Assembly: GCA_024640045.1 (NCBI GenBank)
Contig: JAHEFS010000008.1
Coordinates: 1 to 47,596, forward strand
Reading direction: 5' to 3'
Length of the DNA stretch: 47,596 nt
From: Chromatiales bacterium
GTDB taxonomy: Bacteria > Pseudomonadota > Gammaproteobacteria > Xanthomonadales > SZUA-36
A program made the position numbers and the translations under genes. Under the pieces are notes generated by a model that made no database searches, was not told where the DNA came from, and worked only from the letters and a program-made list of their open reading frames with translations. Below, piece after piece: positions 1-7,535 of this stretch; the stretch's first letter is position 1, and every line of letters starts with the position of its first letter.

Positions 1-910
1 CGAGTTCCAGCATCATTTCCATGTCATAGCGGGTGCGCTGCTCGAGCCTCTGGGCTTCCACCAGCTGCTGATGCTCACGCAGGTAGGCCAGCCGTTCCTT
101 GAGTTCCAGTCCGATGGCATCCACCGCGTCCAGCACGATCTGCCTGGGTGTAACGTAGTGCGACTTGGGGTAAATGGTGACCCGCGGTAGCTTGCGCAGC
201 ATTTCGCCGGTCAGGGGGTCGAACTCCGAAATGGACTCAACCTCTTCGTCGAAAAGCTCAATGCGAACCGCATTGGTTTCCTCGTCTCCCGGAAAGATGT
301 CGATGATTTCACCACGGACGCGATAGGTGCCGCGCCGTAATTCCATGTCATTGCGGCTGTACTGCATTTCGGCCAGCCGCCGAAGAATGCTGCGCTGGTC
401 GATCACATCCCCCCTGGAGACATGCAGCACCATGCTGAGATACAAAGTCGGATCACCCAGGCCATAAATGGCCGACACGGTTGCAACGATCACCGTGTCC
501 CGGCGCTCCAGCAAGGCCTTGGTTGCCGACAGACGCATTTGCTCGATATGCTCATTAATCGAGGCGTCTTTCTCGATATAGGTATCTGATGAAGGAACGT
601 AGGCTTCCGGTTGGTAATAGTCGTAGTAGGAAACGAAGTACTCCACGGCGTTCTCCGGAAAGAACGCCCTGAATTCGCCGTAGAGCTGGGCGGCCAATGT
701 CTTGTTGGGCGCCATCACGAGCGTTGGGCGCTGCAGACGTTCGATCACGTTGGCCATGGTGAAGGTCTTGCCGGAGCCTGTAACACCCAGCAGCGTCAGG
801 TGCGATAGTCCTGCCTGCAGGCCATCGATTAATTGCTCGATCGCGGCCGGCTGGTCACCCGCTGGGCTGAACTCGCTACGCAAGCTGATCTTTTTTTCTG
901 CTTCGGACAT
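1..910 (-). CDS. uvrB: UvrABC system protein B (partial)
   Basis: N-terminal part of the damage-verification helicase of nucleotide excision repair, which is loaded on DNA by UvrA and then recruits UvrC. About 303 codons are present; the family is about 670 residues, and the rest lies left of the window. The translation begins [14 protein letters not shown] and shows Walker A ([10 protein letters not shown], near residue 43) and the damage-probing beta-hairpin region ([12 protein letters not shown]). The start ATG at 908-910 follows a perfect TATAAT 26 bases upstream on the same strand. It is divergent from the aminotransferase gene at 1099. I looked for a CTG-N10-CAG LexA-type box in the gap and found none, so SOS control is not supported here. 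Confidence 0.96.
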   Translation of the reverse strand, partial: MSEAEKKISLRSEFSPAGDQPAAIEQLIDGLQAGLSHLTLLGVTGSGKTFTMANVIERLQRPTLVMAPNKTLAAQLYGEFRAFFPENAVEYFVSYYDYYQPEAYVPSSDTYIEKDASINEHIEQMRLSATKALLERRDTVIVATVSAIYGLGDPTLYLSMVLHVSRGDVIDQRSILRRLAEMQYSRNDMELRRGTYRVRGEIIDIFPGDEETNAVRIELFDEEVESISEFDPLTGEMLRKLPRVTIYPKSHYVTPRQIVLDAVDAIGLELKERLAYLREHQQLVEAQRLEQRTRYDMEMMLEL

Positions 911-936
911 TGTGCTACCGGGGACCCAAACCCTTC

Positions 937-942
937 ATTATA
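937..942 (-). promoter_or_regulatory. -10 element of the uvrB promoter
   Basis: A perfect TATAAT on the minus strand, placed so that transcription would start about 20 bases before the uvrB ATG. No convincing -35 hexamer lies 16-18 bases upstream, so this rests on the -10 alone. It lies in the 188-base divergent gap between uvrB and the aminotransferase gene. Confidence 0.45.
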
Positions 943-1098
943 CCGGCCGTACACTGTTCGAATGCGCTCCGATTCCGGCCACCCGTCCGGGCTATGGCAA
1001 GACCCCGTTACAGGCACACAAGTCGTGCAATCTTGTTATCATGCAAGGGCAAGTGGCTCGTGGCGCCAGTGTTTGCTGGAGTTGAGACCGGGGGAACC

Positions 1099-2292
1099 AT
1101 GACTATCAAAATCGCGAGCCGCATGGCCCAGATCCGGCCAGCGGCCACCATTGCCGTTAATCAAAAAGCTGCTGCCCTACGCGCCCAGGGCCGGGAAATT
1201 ATTTCACTGGCCTTCGGCGAGCCGGATTTTGATACACCAGAGCACATCCGCGATGCTGCCAAACGCGCCATCGACGCGGGTGAAACCCGCTACCCTCCGA
1301 TCGCGGGGACGCCAGCACTCAACCTGGCCATCCGCAACAAGCTGGAACGTGAAAACCGGCTGCAGTTCAAGGAAGACCAGATCGTCGTTACCTGCGGCGC
1401 CAAGCAGGCCATTTTCAACCTGCTGCTGGCGGTCCTCAACGAAAACGACGAGGTGATCATCCCGGCGCCCTACTGGGTCTCTTATCCTGACATGGTAAAA
1501 CTGGCGGGCGGGCAACCGGTAATCCTCAATGCCGGCGAAGATTCCGACTTCAAGATCACCCCCCGGCAACTGGAAAGCGCGGTCAACGAGGATACCCGGC
1601 TGCTGATTCTCAATTCTCCGTCCAACCCGACGGGTAAGGTTTACAGTGCTGCCGAGTACCGGGCTTTGGGTAAGGTGCTGGCCGAGCATCCGCGACTGAT
1701 CATCGTGTGCGACGATATCTATGAACACATTTACTGGGGTAGCGCGAACTTCTCCACGTTGCTGAACCAATGCCCCGAACTGACGGCCCGAACCGTCGTT
1801 ATCAACGGAGTTTCCAAGGCTTACGCCATGACCGGGTGGCGAATTGGCTACGCGGCTGGCCCCGTTGAAGTCATCGAGACCATGCGTAAAATCCAGGGGC
1901 AAAGCACGTCCGGCGCCTGCTCGATTTCCCAGGCTGCGGCCGCGGCTGCACTGGATGGCCCCCAGGATTGTTTAGTCCCCATGCGCGAAGCTTTCCGCCA
2001 GCGTCACGATTTTGTGGTCTCCGCGCTCAATGCGATCGACGGTGTAGAGTGCCCCTCTGCCGATGGCGCTTTTTACGCATTCCCCAGTTTCGAGCAGGTC
2101 ATCGAGCGCATGGAACACATGCGCGATGACGTCGACCTGGCCGAGTGGTTGCTCGAAAACGCTGGAGTCGGCCTCGTACCCGGCACGGCTTTCGGCGCTC
2201 CGGGTCGCCTGCGGTTGTCTTTTGCTGCCAGCATGGATGTCCTGGCCGATTGCATCGGCAGAATAGATCGAGCGCTGTCCAGCGCTGGTTGA
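1099..2292 (+). CDS. class I aminotransferase, aspartate aminotransferase type
   Basis: PLP-dependent transaminase of about 397 residues that likely interconverts aspartate/2-oxoglutarate and oxaloacetate/glutamate in the cytoplasm. Visible motifs are SLAFGEPDFDTPEHI near the N-terminus, NSPSNPTG with Asn176, and the Schiff-base lysine Lys240 in SKAYAMTGWRIGYAAG, all typical of the bacterial I-gamma subgroup. The reading frame is open upstream to 910, but the ATG at 1099 is preceded by GGGGGAA and begins MTIKIASRMAQI, like family members, so the 63-residue extension is rejected. Residues deciding Asp versus aromatic substrate cannot be judged by eye, so the exact substrate is inferred. Confidence 0.9.
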   Translation: MTIKIASRMAQIRPAATIAVNQKAAALRAQGREIISLAFGEPDFDTPEHIRDAAKRAIDAGETRYPPIAGTPALNLAIRNKLERENRLQFKEDQIVVTCGAKQAIFNLLLAVLNENDEVIIPAPYWVSYPDMVKLAGGQPVILNAGEDSDFKITPRQLESAVNEDTRLLILNSPSNPTGKVYSAAEYRALGKVLAEHPRLIIVCDDIYEHIYWGSANFSTLLNQCPELTARTVVINGVSKAYAMTGWRIGYAAGPVEVIETMRKIQGQSTSGACSISQAAAAAALDGPQDCLVPMREAFRQRHDFVVSALNAIDGVECPSADGAFYAFPSFEQVIERMEHMRDDVDLAEWLLENAGVGLVPGTAFGAPGRLRLSFAASMDVLADCIGRIDRALSSAG

Positions 2293-2375
2293 GACTGCAA
2301 CAAGCTCGAGTCTCCTACCCTGTATCGCTAAGTTTTGCCGTAGCTCGTCAACAGGGCTGGCGTCACACTGTCGCC

Positions 2376-2933
2376 ATGACACTTGCACGCCACATTCCGC
2401 CACTTTCGAAAACCCGCGGCTTGACCGCCCTCGACCTGGCGGTGAGCCTGGCGATCATTGCCGTCCTGGTGGCCGCAGCCGTACCGGCTATTCGTCAGAT
2501 CGGAATGCATCAGCGCATGAAGGCTGCTATCGGTCAATTCCACTCCGACCTCAATTTGGCGCGCAGCCAGTCTATCAATCAGGCTTTCCACGCGGTCATG
2601 TGCCCGCGGGATGCAACAGGCGCCTGTGCTGACACAGGGACGTGGCAGCATGGCTGGCTGGTCTTCTTCGATGGCAACGACGACCGGGAATGGCAACAGC
2701 ATGAAACCCTGTTGCGTGACGCTCCAGCCGTCGATGGCCCCCGCATTCTGAGTTCCGGGCACCGGACCCGCTTGCGCTTCTTTCCCAACGGCACCGCGCC
2801 AGGCAGTAATGCGACGATTACCTTCTGTGATGACCGCGGCAATGAGGCCGCTCGCCAACTGACGCTTTCAGCTTCCGGCAGAACCCGGCTAAAATCGGCC
2901 GGCGAGACCGACACGCGTCAATGCGAGGCTTGA
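2376..2933 (+). CDS. GspH/FimT-like pseudopilin
   Basis: About 185 residues. After a short basic leader comes a type III signal-like segment (RGLTALDLAVSLAIIAVL), then a helix ending in LNLARSQSINQAF and a beta-rich domain with CPRDATGACAD, as in FimT/GspH minor pseudopilins (LARSEAIKRN-type helix, paired Cys). The motif deviates from GFTLIEL: position +1 is Leu and the usual Glu+5 is Asp. Such proteins initiate type IV pilus or type II secretion pseudopilus assembly in the inner membrane. The gene stands alone between the aminotransferase and tRNA-Asn; the other pilus-type genes of the window are at the far right. The start ATG has only a weak Shine-Dalgarno. Confidence 0.8.
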   Translation: MTLARHIPPLSKTRGLTALDLAVSLAIIAVLVAAAVPAIRQIGMHQRMKAAIGQFHSDLNLARSQSINQAFHAVMCPRDATGACADTGTWQHGWLVFFDGNDDREWQQHETLLRDAPAVDGPRILSSGHRTRLRFFPNGTAPGSNATITFCDDRGNEAARQLTLSASGRTRLKSAGETDTRQCEA

Positions 2934-2958
2934 CTCCCCCCGGCAAAGCATCGAAAAT
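2930..2958 (+). promoter_or_regulatory. promoter of tRNA-Asn
   Basis: TTGACT (2930-2935), a 17-base spacer and GAAAAT (2953-2958) give a near-consensus sigma-70 arrangement about 38 bases before the tRNA. The -35 overlaps the stop codon of the pseudopilin gene. Evidence is match and spacing only. Confidence 0.45.
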
Positions 2959-2995
2959 ACCGCGCCTTGCCGGACCCCGTGTCCGCAAGATCTCT

Positions 2996-3072
2996 TCCCC
3001 GGTAGCTCAGCTGGTTAGAGCGGGTGACTGTTAATCACTAGGTCGTTGGTTCGAATCCGACCCGGGGAGCCA
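2996..3072 (+). tRNA. tRNA-Asn (anticodon GTT)
   Basis: Cloverleaf of 77 bases. The acceptor stem TCCCCGG pairs with CCGGGGA, followed by discriminator G and an encoded CCA. The D-loop reads AGCTCAGCTGGTTAGAGC. The anticodon stem GGTGA/TCACT encloses loop CTGTTAA with anticodon GTT at 3030-3032, and the T-loop is TTCGAATC. It decodes AAC and AAU. A strong intrinsic terminator follows eight bases after the CCA. No duplicated tRNA 3' end or integrase was seen, so there is no sign of an integrated element here. Confidence 0.97.
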
Positions 3073-3080
3073 AATAAATC

Positions 3081-3113
3081 AAGGGCTTGCAAGCAATTGC
3101 AGGCCCTTTTTTT
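3081..3113 (+). terminator. intrinsic terminator after tRNA-Asn
   Basis: A ten-base stem AAGGGCTTGC (3081-3090) pairs with GCAGGCCCTT (3099-3108) with one T-G wobble and an eight-base loop, and runs into a tract of seven T (3107-3113). This is a textbook Rho-independent terminator. Confidence 0.85.
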
Positions 3114-3305
3114 CGGGCCGGAAGACCTGTGAATCATGTCCACGATCAACTCGAGGGGCATGCAATTGACGGGCGTCAGTGAAATATCTCCCGGCTCGGG
3201 CTAAAGTGAAGCAATAACGAAGGTGGAAACTGGATTTTCCGCCGCGAATCCATTCAAGCCGGCAGAAGGATTCTTGAACGCTTGTCTTCGTGGGAGGGGC
3301 TTCCC

Positions 3306-3617
3306 ATGAACATGAGCCTGAAAGACATCTTCCAGTGGCTACTGTCATTGGATTTTCCGAGTATTTCCAGCATCTGGAACTGGCTGATCACCGTGCCCTG
3401 GTGGTTGTCGCTGATCACGCTCTGTTTTTTCTGGCTGATGGCTAAGGCCCTGGTCAACCTGACCTGGAACACTTACGTCTGGCTCAGTAACCATTCCTAT
3501 GGCCTTGGAGAATGGGTTCGTTACTGGTCTGCACGGGCGCGCAATTCCATGCGCCAGGTAGTATATCGAACCCGGTCCTTTGGCCGGTGGTTGCTGCACC
3601 TGTTGGCGATTCGCTGA
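3306..3617 (+). CDS. Trp-rich small membrane protein, unknown function
   Basis: A 103-residue protein I do not recognise. It has 11 tryptophans (about one residue in ten), several paired or in aromatic clusters (IWNW, PWW, CFFW). One hydrophobic segment near residues 27-52 (starting LITVPWWLSLITLCFFWLMA) looks like a transmembrane helix. A strongly basic tail follows (about residues 73-103, with many Arg), which would lie in the cytoplasm by the positive-inside rule. The frame opens at a TTG at 3282, but the ATG at 3306 has an excellent Shine-Dalgarno (GGGAGG, 8-base spacing), so that start is used. It stands alone between tRNA-Asn and the SYLF gene. Confidence 0.7.
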   Translation: MNMSLKDIFQWLLSLDFPSISSIWNWLITVPWWLSLITLCFFWLMAKALVNLTWNTYVWLSNHSYGLGEWVRYWSARARNSMRQVVYRTRSFGRWLLHLLAIR

Positions 3618-3764
3618 CAGCCCCTCTTCCCTCAGCAACGCCTTCTCTGAGCAGCCCCATTCCACCAGACGCATTGTCACAAGGGCCGGTTGACTCTCGA
3701 CTGCCGCCTGTTCGGGTGAAACATTTTCAATGCTTTTTTAACGCTATCACGGGGCCCGATGGGG

Positions 3765-3770
3765 TAGAAT
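3765..3770 (+). promoter_or_regulatory. -10 element before the SYLF-protein gene
   Basis: TAGAAT followed by a GC-rich discriminator (CGCACCCGC), 111 bases before the ATG at 3881. No good -35 at standard spacing was found. A short inverted repeat, CCAAAA-CCTG-TTTTGG (3811-3826), lies between it and the gene and could be an operator or simply chance. Confidence 0.3.
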
Positions 3771-3880
3771 CGCACCCGCTTCCCCGGTCGACGTGTCGGG
3801 TCGCTCTCCTCCAAAACCTGTTTTGGCAGATTGGCGCGCGGCCGGGGTGGCTCACAATTCAAATGCCTTTGGAGAACACG

Positions 3881-4417
3881 ATGAAAAAATCAATGCTGTA
3901 CTTACTGCTCGCTGCCCTGCTGAGCTTTGCGATCGATACGATGGCCTGGGAACCGAACTCCAATGACAAGATGGAACTGTCGGTTGCCAAATCAATCCTT
4001 GAGGCCAAGCAGAAAGACGAAGCGCTGAAATCTTGGTTCGATACTGCCGCTGGCTATGCCGTGTTCCCGAAGGTCGGAAAAGCTGGAATCGGTGTCGGCG
4101 GCGCGCGCGGCAAAGGCCTGCTGATCACCGGCGATAAGGTCGTTGCCGACGTCACGTTGACCCAGTTGACGGTCGGCTTCCAGCTCGGCGGCCAGGTCTA
4201 CCAGGAGTACGTATTTTTCAAGGATCAGACCGCACTTGACGACTTCTTGCGCGGCAACTTTGAAATGGGTGCGCAGGTATCCGCCGTAGCAATCACGGCA
4301 GGCGCTTCAGCAGACGCCGACTACAGCAAGGGTGTCGCCGTTTTCACCATCGCCGAAGGCGGCCTGATGTATGAAGCCACCGTTGGCGGACAAAAATTCA
4401 ACGTCAAGAAACGCTGA
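3881..4417 (+). CDS. SYLF-domain (Ysc84-like) exported protein
   Basis: A 178-residue protein with an N-terminal hydrophobic signal segment (MKKSMLYLLLAALLSFAI, cleavage likely near residue 22) and a SYLF/Ysc84 domain. The domain is marked by AAGYAVFPKVGKAGIGVGGA, GKGLLITGDKVVADVTLTQL and a C-terminal AEGGLMYEATVGGQKFNV. The domain binds phospholipid in eukaryotic relatives; in bacteria these proteins are periplasmic or outer-membrane associated, with unclear roles. The ATG has GGAG eight bases upstream. It is convergent with the lipid kinase gene, and a GC-rich hairpin separates the two. Confidence 0.88.
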   Translation: MKKSMLYLLLAALLSFAIDTMAWEPNSNDKMELSVAKSILEAKQKDEALKSWFDTAAGYAVFPKVGKAGIGVGGARGKGLLITGDKVVADVTLTQLTVGFQLGGQVYQEYVFFKDQTALDDFLRGNFEMGAQVSAVAITAGASADADYSKGVAVFTIAEGGLMYEATVGGQKFNVKKR

Positions 4418-4443
4418 TTCCAGGGCGTCACCAAAATCCTTGG

Positions 4444-4466
4444 GGCCGCGGTTGACTACCGCGGCC
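4444..4466. terminator. hairpin between convergent SYLF and lipid kinase genes
   Basis: Perfect eight-base inverted repeat GGCCGCGG (4444-4451) / CCGCGGCC (4459-4466) with a seven-base loop. It overlaps the stop codon of the minus-strand kinase gene. No clear U-tract follows on either strand, so it may act with Rho or only stabilise the mRNA ends. Confidence 0.45.
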
Positions 4467-5388
4467 GCTCGGCGAACAACTCCAGGTCACGTGCCAGACA
4501 GGTAATTTCCACGGGCGTCGTTCCGCGAAACTCCCCATCCACCGCCAACGGCATGCCCGGTGGCCCCGAAATTCTGATTTTCCGGGCTTTCAGGGTTCTG
4601 ACTTCTTCGAATGCCACGTGCTGGCCAGAATAGATCGTTGGAAACAGGCGCAGCACCCTGGCCCTGCTCAGCTTTCGAAGCATTACGACGTCCAGCAAAC
4701 CATCGTCCATCCGGGCATCAGGCGCGATCATGAAATGCGTGCCCGTGTAGCGCGTATTGGAAATTTCTACGAAGACGTTTTCCTCCGCCAGAAACTGCCC
4801 ATCGATTTCGATTTCAAGCGGGTAACTGTGCAGCTTCAGCACCTGCCATAAGGTGGCCAGCGTGTAAGCCCCGTTGCCCAGGAACTTCAGCCTGTGCGCC
4901 GTCAACCCGGCGTCGACCGCGAACCCCATGCCGATGATATTGAGGAAATGAAAACTGTCCTCTTCGCAGACCACCTGCCCGACGTCTACGGCCCGTGTGT
5001 GGCCCGCGGCCAGCACCTCAACCGCCTTCTTCCATGCCCATGGATCCAGCCCCAGGTCCCGTGCAAAGGCATTGCCCGTGCCGATAGGCAGCACGCCCAG
5101 TGGGATTCGATCCCCGGGACTTCGCGCGTATAAACCGTTGACCACTTCGAACAGCGTCCCGTCACCACCAGCAGCCACCAGCCCGTCGACACCCTCCAGG
5201 TCGGCTTCTGAAACCAGCCGCGCCGCATCACCAGGACCGCGGGTAAACCGGAAATCCGGCTTCAATCCTGACGCCAGCAGGAACTGCTCGATGTCCGTGC
5301 GATATCGCTGGCTGCGGCCCGCGGCTGCGTGACCGTTGAAGATCACCAGCAGCCTCACGGAAAACGCGCCCCGAGCAGAGCGATCCAT
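4456..5388 (-). CDS. YegS/diacylglycerol kinase family lipid kinase
   Basis: About 310 residues with the DAGK catalytic domain: LLVIFNGHAAAGR near the N-terminus, the nucleotide-binding GGDGT motif (VAAGGDGTLFEVVNGL, about residue 80) and GVLPIGTGNAFARDLGL. The C-terminal half (TRYTGTHFMIAPDARMDDGLLDVVML) is the beta-sandwich of the YegS/BmrU/DgkB fold. It would phosphorylate a lipid such as diacylglycerol or phosphatidylglycerol at the membrane; the substrate cannot be told from sequence. The ATG at 5388 gives MDRSARGAFSVRLLVI; a TTG four codons upstream is the alternative, and neither has a strong Shine-Dalgarno. Its 5' end faces gdhA. Confidence 0.88.
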   Translation of the reverse strand: MDRSARGAFSVRLLVIFNGHAAAGRSQRYRTDIEQFLLASGLKPDFRFTRGPGDAARLVSEADLEGVDGLVAAGGDGTLFEVVNGLYARSPGDRIPLGVLPIGTGNAFARDLGLDPWAWKKAVEVLAAGHTRAVDVGQVVCEEDSFHFLNIIGMGFAVDAGLTAHRLKFLGNGAYTLATLWQVLKLHSYPLEIEIDGQFLAEENVFVEISNTRYTGTHFMIAPDARMDDGLLDVVMLRKLSRARVLRLFPTIYSGQHVAFEEVRTLKARKIRISGPPGMPLAVDGEFRGTTPVEITCLARDLELFAERPR

Positions 5389-5399
5389 GACCTGTCGCA

Positions 5400-5428
5400 A
5401 TTACACCCACGTGTTCGCTTGATATATT
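5400..5428 (+). promoter_or_regulatory. candidate gdhA promoter
   Basis: ATTACA (5400-5405, four of six consensus), a 17-base spacer and TATATT (5423-5428, five of six). It would give a leader of about 26 bases carrying the GAAAGAGG ribosome-binding site of gdhA. Confidence 0.4.
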
Positions 5429-5460
5429 TCGTCGCACCCATAGCGAAAGAGGATGCTGCC

Positions 5461-6810
5461 ATGGTCGATTCTGTGCAAGCACAAATCGCTGACTTCATAT
5501 CCCTCATCACTACCCGAAACCCCAATGAACCTGAGTTTCATCAAGCGGTCCACGAGGTCGCTTGCAGCGTCATCCCCTTCATGGAGGACAAACCGGAATA
5601 TCGCGAGGCGCGTATCCTTGAGCGTATCGCCGAACCCGACCGCATCGTTTCATTTCGGGTGAGCTGGGAAGATGACCAGGGGCGTGTACAGATCAATCGC
5701 GGCTACCGCGTGCAAAACAACAACGCGATCGGACCCTACAAGGGAGGTTTGCGTTTTACGGGGGACCTGAAGCTTTCCGTGCTCAAGTTTCTGGCTTTCG
5801 AACAGACCTTTAAAAACAGCCTGACCGGTTTGCCCATGGGCGGCGGCAAAGGCGGCGCCAATTTTGACCCCAAGGGAAAATCTGACCGGGAAGTCATGCG
5901 GTTCTGCCAGTCGTTCATGACCCAATTGTTCCGGTACATCGGGCGGCATACTGACGTTCCGGCCGGGGATATCGGCGTGGGGGCCCGAGAAGTCTCCTTC
6001 CTCTTCAGTCAGTACAAACGCCTGACCAACGAATTCGCGGGGGTCCTCACCGGCAAAGGATTATCATTTGGCGGCAGCCAGGTGCGAACTGAAGCGACGG
6101 GCTACGGGACCGTGTACTTCATGGAAGATATGCTCCACACCAGGAACCAGGCGCTGGAAGGCAAAATCGCCCTGGTCTCTGGATCCGGTAACGTGGCTCA
6201 GTACGCCATCGAAAAACTGCTCCACAAAGGAGCACGGGTAGTGACCGCATCGGATTCCGGCGGCTTCATTCACGACCCGGCCGGTATTACACCGGAGCGC
6301 CTCGCATGGATCAAGGAGCTTAAGAACAAACGTCGCGGGCGAATCTCGGAATATGCCGATGAATTCAATGTTCCCTATTTTCCGGGTGAAAGACCGTGGC
6401 GGGTGCCTTGCGATGTTGCTCTGCCCTGTGCCACCCAGAATGAAATTCACCGGAAGGATGCCATCGCGCTGTGTGAGAATGGCTGTATGAGCGTCGCTGA
6501 GGGCGCCAACATGCCGACGACAAACGACGGTATCGACATTTTCCATGAATCCGGGATGCTCTATGGCCCAGGCAAAGCGGCCAACGCGGGCGGCGTTGCC
6601 ATATCCGGCCTGGAAATGAGCCAGAATGCCATGCACCTGTCGTGGAGCGCCGAGGAACTTAACGAGCGCCTCCGCAACATCATGACCAACATCCATGAAA
6701 AATGCCGGGAATACGGGGAAGAAAGGGATCGCATCGACTACGTCAAAGGCGCCAATATCGGCGGCTTCGTTAAGGTCGCAGATGCCATGCTGGCTTACGG
6801 CATCCACTAG
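5461..6810 (+). CDS. gdhA: NADP-specific glutamate dehydrogenase
   Basis: A 449-residue hexameric-type enzyme making glutamate from 2-oxoglutarate, ammonium and NADPH in the cytoplasm. Motifs are RGYRVQNNNAIGPYKGGLRF, the catalytic lysine Lys130 in GLPMGGGKGGANFDPKG, PAGDIGVGAREVSFLF, and the NAD(P) Rossmann fold beginning IALVSGSGNVAQYA. Length and the SFGGSQVRTEATGYG motif match the NADP-linked E. coli GdhA group rather than the long NAD-linked forms. The frame stays open upstream to 5329, but the ATG at 5461 has GAAAGAGG seven to eight bases before it. With the transaminase at 1099 it supports glutamate-centred nitrogen assimilation. Confidence 0.96.
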   Translation: MVDSVQAQIADFISLITTRNPNEPEFHQAVHEVACSVIPFMEDKPEYREARILERIAEPDRIVSFRVSWEDDQGRVQINRGYRVQNNNAIGPYKGGLRFTGDLKLSVLKFLAFEQTFKNSLTGLPMGGGKGGANFDPKGKSDREVMRFCQSFMTQLFRYIGRHTDVPAGDIGVGAREVSFLFSQYKRLTNEFAGVLTGKGLSFGGSQVRTEATGYGTVYFMEDMLHTRNQALEGKIALVSGSGNVAQYAIEKLLHKGARVVTASDSGGFIHDPAGITPERLAWIKELKNKRRGRISEYADEFNVPYFPGERPWRVPCDVALPCATQNEIHRKDAIALCENGCMSVAEGANMPTTNDGIDIFHESGMLYGPGKAANAGGVAISGLEMSQNAMHLSWSAEELNERLRNIMTNIHEKCREYGEERDRIDYVKGANIGGFVKVADAMLAYGIH

Positions 6811-6816
6811 CGCGTA

Positions 6817-6845
6817 GAACGACCCGGATCGGAACCGGGCCGTTC
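6817..6845 (+). terminator. hairpin downstream of gdhA
   Basis: Inverted repeat GAACG-A-CCCGG / CCGGG-C-CGTTC with a seven-base loop and one mismatch, seven bases after the gdhA stop. There is no T-tract, so termination may need Rho or the hairpin may serve mRNA stability. Confidence 0.45.
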
Positions 6846-6897
6846 AGAACCGCGGCGTCAGGACTGCGCCGGGCACGTTTGTGCGTTGGCTCGGGAC

Positions 6898-7140
6898 TCA
6901 GTCTTTCAGGGCCTTGCGAACCCGCTTGTAGCCGTCTTTTAATTCGTGCCCCAGTTGCCCGAGGGCAGTTCCGAGACCTTCGGCGGTTTGTTCAACATCG
7001 GCCCGCGCCTTGAAGTTCTCCCATTTCCCTTCGAGCTCATCCCAATCCTCACGCACCTCCATCGAGGCCAGGTGCACACGCAGTGCCAACTCGTCCCGGG
7101 TTTGCTTGAGTTCTGACACCAAATCCTTGATTTCGACCAT
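6898..7140 (-). CDS. small charged helical protein, unknown function
   Basis: An 80-residue protein without a signal peptide or membrane segment. It is almost wholly made of charged amphipathic helix (starting MVEIKDLVSELKQTRDELAL, ending ELKDGYKRVRKALKD), so a coiled-coil or helical hairpin is likely. Similar short proteins occur widely in Pseudomonadota as hypothetical proteins; I know no function. It is a real gene: a perfect AGGAGG Shine-Dalgarno sits five bases before the ATG. It is convergent with gdhA, and the gap upstream holds strong inverted repeats. Confidence 0.75.
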   Translation of the reverse strand: MVEIKDLVSELKQTRDELALRVHLASMEVREDWDELEGKWENFKARADVEQTAEGLGTALGQLGHELKDGYKRVRKALKD

Positions 7141-7255
7141 GATGTCCTCCTGCTAACGTTCATGTGACAGGACCGCGCCTGCCTTCCACCAGTCTACGCT
7201 TAGAAACGCGGGTTCGATTGACGCGGGTCAGCCATATTTTCGACACCTGAACAAA

Positions 7256-7289
7256 GGCCGGGGCCGGAAATTTCTCTCCGGCCCCGGCC
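7256..7289 (-). terminator. 12-bp perfect inverted repeat, likely terminator of the SLC13 permease transcript
   Basis: GGCCGGGGCCGG (7256-7267) pairs perfectly with CCGGCCCCGGCC (7278-7289) around a ten-base loop. Read on the minus strand it is followed by TTTGTTC, a short T-rich stretch, and it lies about 250 bases past the permease stop codon. The stem is unusually stable. Confidence 0.5.
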
Positions 7290-7308
7290 TGATGCCCCGG
7301 CAATAAAG

Positions 7309-7364
7309 CCCGCGGCTCGGCACCGGAGGTTTGAGCCTCCAATACTGGCGCCGGGAACCGCGGG
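7309..7364. repeat. nested inverted repeat
   Basis: An outer stem CCCGCGG (7309-7315) / CCGCGGG (7358-7364) encloses a second partial stem (TCGGC / GCCGGGA) and an inner hairpin GGAGG-TTTGAG-CCTCC. The whole 56-base unit could fold into one branched structure in RNA from either strand. I do not recognise it as a known RNA family. Confidence 0.4.
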
Positions 7365-7535
7365 ATTGCGCGTCGGTTCTTAGCGGAACGATCCTGCTGG
7401 CATGCGGCGACTTCACTTTGAAGTCCAGCGTCCCGGGGCTCCGTTCCGCTCCCCGTTGTGCAGTTTCATGTTAACTCCAACACCGGGCGGTGAATTGACT
7501 CGCGTCAACTCAACAACCGAATTCTTCCCGAACCC

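Larger units (their letters stand above)
7141..7535. other. 395-base intergenic region with inverted repeats
   Basis: No supported coding sequence. It runs from the start of the small helical gene (minus) to the stop of the SLC13 permease gene (also minus), so it is both a 3' trailer and a 5' leader. It holds a perfect 12-base inverted repeat (7256-7289) and a longer nested structure (7309-7364), annotated separately. The remainder (7365-7535) shows no convincing promoter, gene or repeat. Confidence 0.6.

Noticed and set aside
911-960. A LexA box before uvrB
   Set aside because: No CTG-N10-CAG or similar palindrome in the divergent gap; a lineage-specific LexA motif cannot be excluded.
910-1098. 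A 63-residue N-terminal extension of the aminotransferase
   Set aside because: It is not family-like, and the ATG at 1099 has a good ribosome-binding site.
2996-3072. tRNA-Asn as an integration site of a mobile element
   Set aside because: No integrase, no repeat of the tRNA 3' end and no foreign-looking gene block nearby.
7309-7364. An integron attC site
   Set aside because: No RYYYAAC/GTTRRRY core pairs and no integrase or cassette structure.
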